Below are positions 61,848 to 64,000 of a stretch of DNA of 64,000 bases, piece after piece. The notes under the pieces were generated by a model. The model worked only from the letters and a program-made list of their open reading frames with translations, was not told the origin of the DNA and made no database searches. Each line of letters begins with the position of its first letter. Within the stretch, counting starts at the first letter, position 1. This DNA comes from Leptofilum sp965223285 (GTDB lineage: Bacteria > Chloroflexota > Anaerolineae > Promineifilales > Promineifilaceae), in assembly GCF_965223285.1 (NCBI RefSeq), contig NZ_OZ244997.1, positions 2,170,001 to 2,234,000 on the forward strand, in the 5' to 3' direction. Position numbers and translations under genes: made by a program.

Positions 61848-62771
61848 TCACTCGTGTTTGGTAATCCGTAATCCGTTATCGGTAATCGATGAACGAATTA
61901 CCGACGACCGTTCACCGATTACCGACTGCAAATAAGGTAGCTGCGCTGCCATTGCCTCTTCCCCGGCGGCAATGATGGCCGGGAATTTGGCGGTATCGAA
62001 CAGGCGGATGCGCTGGCGAAATTGGGGCATCAGCAGCAAAAGTTCTGAATGATGGTTCAGGTTGTAAAAGGCGAGCCGCGCCTTCAACAGGCTATTGGAC
62101 ATGATGCTGCTGAGTTGAAAAGCGTAGCGCAGTGGCGAGTCCATATTTTGCTGGTAAGGTGTTTCAAAACCGAGAGCGATGATTACATCTGCGCCTTCGC
62201 GCATGGCCACATTGATCGGTAACGGGTCAGACAAGTAGCCATCTACCAGTAAACGGCCAGTTCGACCTCGCTCCGTGCAGGCGTTCACTTCCCAGGGTGC
62301 AAACACAAACGGAATCGCGATGCTGGCTCGAATGGCGTCGGTGAGACGGCCGTCTCGCAGCACCACTTGTTCCCCCGTGCCAAAATCCGTCGCAGTGATA
62401 AAGAGCGGCAGATGCGTCTGGGCAAAGGTATGTTGGCCAAAGGTCTCGTTCAGCCGCTGCAAAATGAGCTGGTCGTCGCGTAAGCCAAAACGGCCGTCGA
62501 AGCCCAATCGTTTAGGAAACAGCGCCTGCCACAACGCCCGGTTGTTACGCCGCCCGGTGAGTTCGCGGGTCCAAAGCTGCTGGGTGAGGCGTGTGGCCTC
62601 AGCAACAGACCAGCCCAAAGCGATAGCTGTCGCAAAAAGTGCGCCACCGGAACAGCCCACCACCAAATCCGGGACAATGCCTGCCTGCTGCAAAACGTGC
62701 TGTACGCCCAGTGCGGCGGCACATTTCACGCTGCCTGCGCCAACGACTAGCGCAATCTTTTTACGTCTCAT
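61848..62771 (-). CDS. Patatin-like phospholipase
   Basis: A 307-residue lipid hydrolase with the patatin Ser-Asp dyad: LVVGAGSVKCAAALGV oxyanion loop, VGCSGGALFATAIALGWS (Ser41), and LLVDGYLSDPLPINVAM, where Asp is kept but the usual DGG reads DGY. It is clearly paralogous to the patatin part of the fusion gene that starts four bases downstream, so tandem duplication is likely. The C-terminal ~20 residues come from a palindromic repeat at 61881-61923 and are probably not functional. Confidence 0.9.
   Translation of the reverse strand: MRRKKIALVVGAGSVKCAAALGVQHVLQQAGIVPDLVVGCSGGALFATAIALGWSVAEATRLTQQLWTRELTGRRNNRALWQALFPKRLGFDGRFGLRDDQLILQRLNETFGQHTFAQTHLPLFITATDFGTGEQVVLRDGRLTDAIRASIAIPFVFAPWEVNACTERGRTGRLLVDGYLSDPLPINVAMREGADVIIALGFETPYQQNMDSPLRYAFQLSSIMSNSLLKARLAFYNLNHHSELLLLMPQFRQRIRLFDTAKFPAIIAAGEEAMAAQLPYLQSVIGERSSVIRSSITDNGLRITKHE
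61881..61923. repeat. Palindromic GGTAATCGGT-type element, copy 2, inside the patatin C-terminus
   Basis: GGTAATCGATGAACG at 61881-61895 pairs, with one mismatch, with CGTTCACCGATTACC at 61909-61923. It is the same family as 1307 and 63373. It supplies the last residues of the patatin frame, so it arrived inside or at the end of the gene. Confidence 0.7.
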
Positions 62772-62795
62772 TGTTTATCACCTGCGATTATTGGC

Positions 62796-63152
62796 TTACG
62801 CGCTGGGCAGTGGCCCTGGGAAAAAGCTGGCGGTGGCACTGACCACATTGGGATACACCTTAATGATGCTGTCTACCCCAGCCAAGTTCAGGACGTATTT
62901 CACGCGGCCACGGGCGTTGGCCAGACGTATGTCGCCGCCCTGCTGCCGCGATAGCTGCGCCGTTTGCACTAGCACTTTAATGCCTGCGCTGCTGAGAAAA
63001 TCCACCTTTTTCAGGTCGATGACCAGACGGCCGTACCCATCATCCACCTGTCCCTGTACCGCCTGTAAAAACGAGGGTACGGTAGCTGCATCGAGACGGC
63101 CGTTCAGCGAAAATATGGCAATGTCGTTGTAATATCTTGTGCGAAGTTCCAT
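62796..63152 (-). CDS. STAS-domain protein (anti-anti-sigma type)
   Basis: A 118-residue STAS protein: IAIFSLNGRLDAATVPSFLQAVQ, LVIDLKKVDFLSSAGIKVLVQTAQLSR with the Ser pair (SS) in the phosphorylation loop, then GDIRLANARGRVKYVLNLAGVDSIIKVYP. Such proteins are phosphorylated by an anti-sigma kinase and control a partner switch. No cognate anti-sigma factor is in the window. It is 24 bases before the patatin gene on the same strand. RBS is weak. Confidence 0.9.
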   Translation of the reverse strand: MELRTRYYNDIAIFSLNGRLDAATVPSFLQAVQGQVDDGYGRLVIDLKKVDFLSSAGIKVLVQTAQLSRQQGGDIRLANARGRVKYVLNLAGVDSIIKVYPNVVSATASFFPGPLPSA

Positions 63153-63169
63153 GATAATCTACAAAACCA

Positions 63170-63358
63170 TCACCACACGGGGTACAAAGCGGTGTCCTCC
63201 GCCTCATTGAGACGCATGTCCTGACCAGCCTCTGCTGGCTGATGAGTGAGCGGCTCGCCAAAAATCGAGCGTTCTAGCGCCGCCTCATCAAAATCGAACT
63301 GCACGCAACCTGCCAAAAAAAGCAGCAGCAAAATGAGCAGGATTGTTTTTTTGTTCAT
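63170..63358 (-). CDS. Small lipoprotein of 62 residues
   Basis: A 62-residue protein with a lipoprotein signal, ILLILLLLFLAGC, ending in the lipobox LAGC at Cys18. The mature part (about 44 residues) is acidic and without known domain. It lies between the cupredoxin-type gene and the STAS gene on one strand. Function unknown; a periplasmic or outer-surface role is likely. Confidence 0.72.
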   Translation of the reverse strand: MNKKTILLILLLLFLAGCVQFDFDEAALERSIFGEPLTHQPAEAGQDMRLNEAEDTALYPVW

Positions 63359-63372
63359 GTTTCACTCCAGAG

Positions 63373-63449
63373 ATTGGTAATCGGTGAACAGTAATCGGTC
63401 ATCCGTAAAAAGATCACCGATTACCGATAACGGATGACCGATTACCAAT
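63373..63449. repeat. Palindromic GGTAATCGGT-type element, copy 3, with nested arms
   Basis: ATTGGTAATCGGT at 63373-63385 pairs with ACCGATTACCAAT at 63437-63449. Inside it, CGGTCATCCGT at 63396-63406 pairs with ACGGATGACCG at 63430-63440. The double hairpin lies between the cupredoxin gene's stop and the lipoprotein start. Confidence 0.75.
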
Positions 63450-64000
63450 TACTCAGTTACCGTAATCGTCGCCGCCATGCCGCTGCCATCGGGCGAGCCG
63501 TGCAGGGTGCAGTAGTAAATGTAGGTGCCAGGGGCATCGAAGGTAAGCGTCACTTCCTCCCCTTCATCAAACAGGCCGGTGTCAAAACTGCCATCGGCGG
63601 CGGTGGCTGAGTGGCGTGGCCCGCTATCTTTGTTGACCCAGGTAACGGCCGTTCCTGCCTCTACCGTGATTTCATTGGGCACGTAAGCAAAGTTTGCCAT
63701 CTCGATAACAACTGGGGCCGCCGCTGCGGGTGCTTCTGTGGGAACAGCTTCCACTGTAGGTGCTGCTTCTGTTGCTGCCGCTTCAGCCTCCGGGGCTTCT
63801 TCGGCTGGCGCAGCGGCCACATTTGCTCCCTCAGCGGCAAAGAACTCAAAGGAAGCCATGTTTTGCCCATGCACGTAAGCCGTGATAATGCCACCCTCGT
63901 CCGGGATGGGAGCGACGGCTCCATCGCCATTCGCATCAACCCCGTTCAAAGCGGCGTCTAGCAGGGCAGCCAGCTCTTCCGCGGCGGGCTGTGCTTCGGT
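63449..64000 (-). CDS. Cupredoxin-domain protein, start missing
   Basis: The reading frame is open to the window edge, so the true start lies beyond 64000; the partial product has 183 residues. The first part is DVDANGDG-type acidic (NGVDANGDGAVAPIPDEGG), followed by an Ala/Glu/Pro-rich linker (about 65-100) and a plastocyanin-like domain at the end: TVEAGTAVTWVNKDSGPRHSATAADGSF (His), YIYYCTLHGSPDGSGMAATITV (Cys, His, Met). It should bind one copper outside the membrane and carry electrons. Signal sequence not visible here. Confidence 0.85.
   Translation of the reverse strand, partial: TEAQPAAEELAALLDAALNGVDANGDGAVAPIPDEGGIITAYVHGQNMASFEFFAAEGANVAAAPAEEAPEAEAAATEAAPTVEAVPTEAPAAAAPVVIEMANFAYVPNEITVEAGTAVTWVNKDSGPRHSATAADGSFDTGLFDEGEEVTLTFDAPGTYIYYCTLHGSPDGSGMAATITVTE

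Larger units (their letters stand above)
511..63652. repeat. Highly iterated palindrome ACGGCCGT (often AACGGCCGTT), about 90 dispersed copies
   Basis: The octamer ACGGCCGT recurs through the whole window; I counted about 90 exact copies by eye (first 511-518, last 63645-63652), plus near-variants such as GCGGCCGT and TCGGCCGT. At this base composition about one copy is expected per 64 kb. Most copies are inside genes, on either strand and in several frames, where they encode Asn-Gly-Arg, Thr-Ala-Val or Arg-Pro. The flanks often extend the dyad, as in GGAAACGGCCGTTTCC. The behaviour resembles cyanobacterial HIP1 but with another core. Coordinates span the first to the last copy; the copies are dispersed, not continuous. 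Confidence 0.92.

Noticed and set aside
1..64000. Phage, plasmid or insertion-sequence genes
   Set aside because: I found no transposase, integrase, phage structural or replication gene in any frame examined; the TA pair alone does not show a mobile element.

Overview
The window looks like chromosomal DNA of a free-living, mainly heterotrophic bacterium. Overall GC is moderate, genes are tightly packed with many ATGA overlaps, and there are no phage or plasmid genes and no rRNA or tRNA. Several traits recall Chloroflexota (Anaerolineae/Ardenticatenia-like): an Lpl-type oligosaccharide importer, GAF-rich histidine kinases, FHA-ABC proteins, PHP-type CehA proteins, and intergenic DNA rich in short palindromic repeats. 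That assignment is inference. The most striking DNA-level feature is the palindrome ACGGCCGT, about 90 copies by hand count in 64 kb where about 1 is expected, mostly inside genes.

Layout. 1-6 kb: start of uvrC, a small membrane protein, pcm, a tRNA-dihydrouridine synthase, a GH13 alpha-glucosidase and an SLC13/RCK_C permease. 6.2-30.5 kb, mostly minus strand: a rhamnose-glycan utilisation island. It holds a nitrilase-like enzyme and a GH78-type rhamnosidase; a solute-binding protein and two Lpl-type permeases; a cupin, an MDR oxidoreductase, a corrinoid protein, a GH4 enzyme and an MGH1-type glycosidase; RhaM, RhaA, RhaB, LutA, LutB, LutC, a fused rhamnulose-1-P aldolase/dehydrogenase, a LarA lactate racemase homologue and a CehA-like PHP protein. 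A VapC-type toxin-antitoxin pair sits in opposite orientation between rhaA and rhaB. 30.5-42.5 kb, mostly plus strand: a second arm with two UroD-family proteins, a GntR/LacI-type regulator, two creatininase-family amidohydrolases, a second nitrilase-like protein, a second GH78, two copies of an unnamed family and two phytanoyl-CoA-dioxygenase-like proteins. 42.7-56.9 kb: ordinary accessory genes (GNATs, a GAF histidine kinase with NarL-type response regulator, a flavin oxidase, an S66 peptidase, a PIG-L deacetylase, an EamA transporter, an aldo/keto reductase with an AraC regulator) and two short peptides. 56.9-64 kb: a signalling/membrane cluster with a Ser/Thr kinase, a 1149-residue patatin-FHA-FHA-ABCG fusion, a second patatin, a STAS protein, a small lipoprotein and a cupredoxin-type protein cut by the window end.

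How it works together. Imported rhamnose-containing oligosaccharides would be cut inside the cell by the GH78, GH4 and MGH1-type enzymes, none of which shows a signal peptide. RhaM, RhaA, RhaB and the fusion enzyme would carry rhamnose to DHAP and lactate, and LutABC with LarA would take lactate to pyruvate. A near-perfect operator, TTGTAT-AC-ATACAA, occurs before the binding-protein gene and in the nitrilase/UroD divergent region, with a degenerate copy beside the GntR gene; this suggests one regulator for both arms. The corrinoid protein and UroD-family proteins imply methyl transfer, perhaps from O-methylated sugars or pectin-derived methyl groups. This is the least explained part of the island. 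The strongest candidates for undescribed biology are this corrinoid/rhamnoside island, the patatin-FHA-ABCG fusion beside a kinase, and the iterated palindrome.
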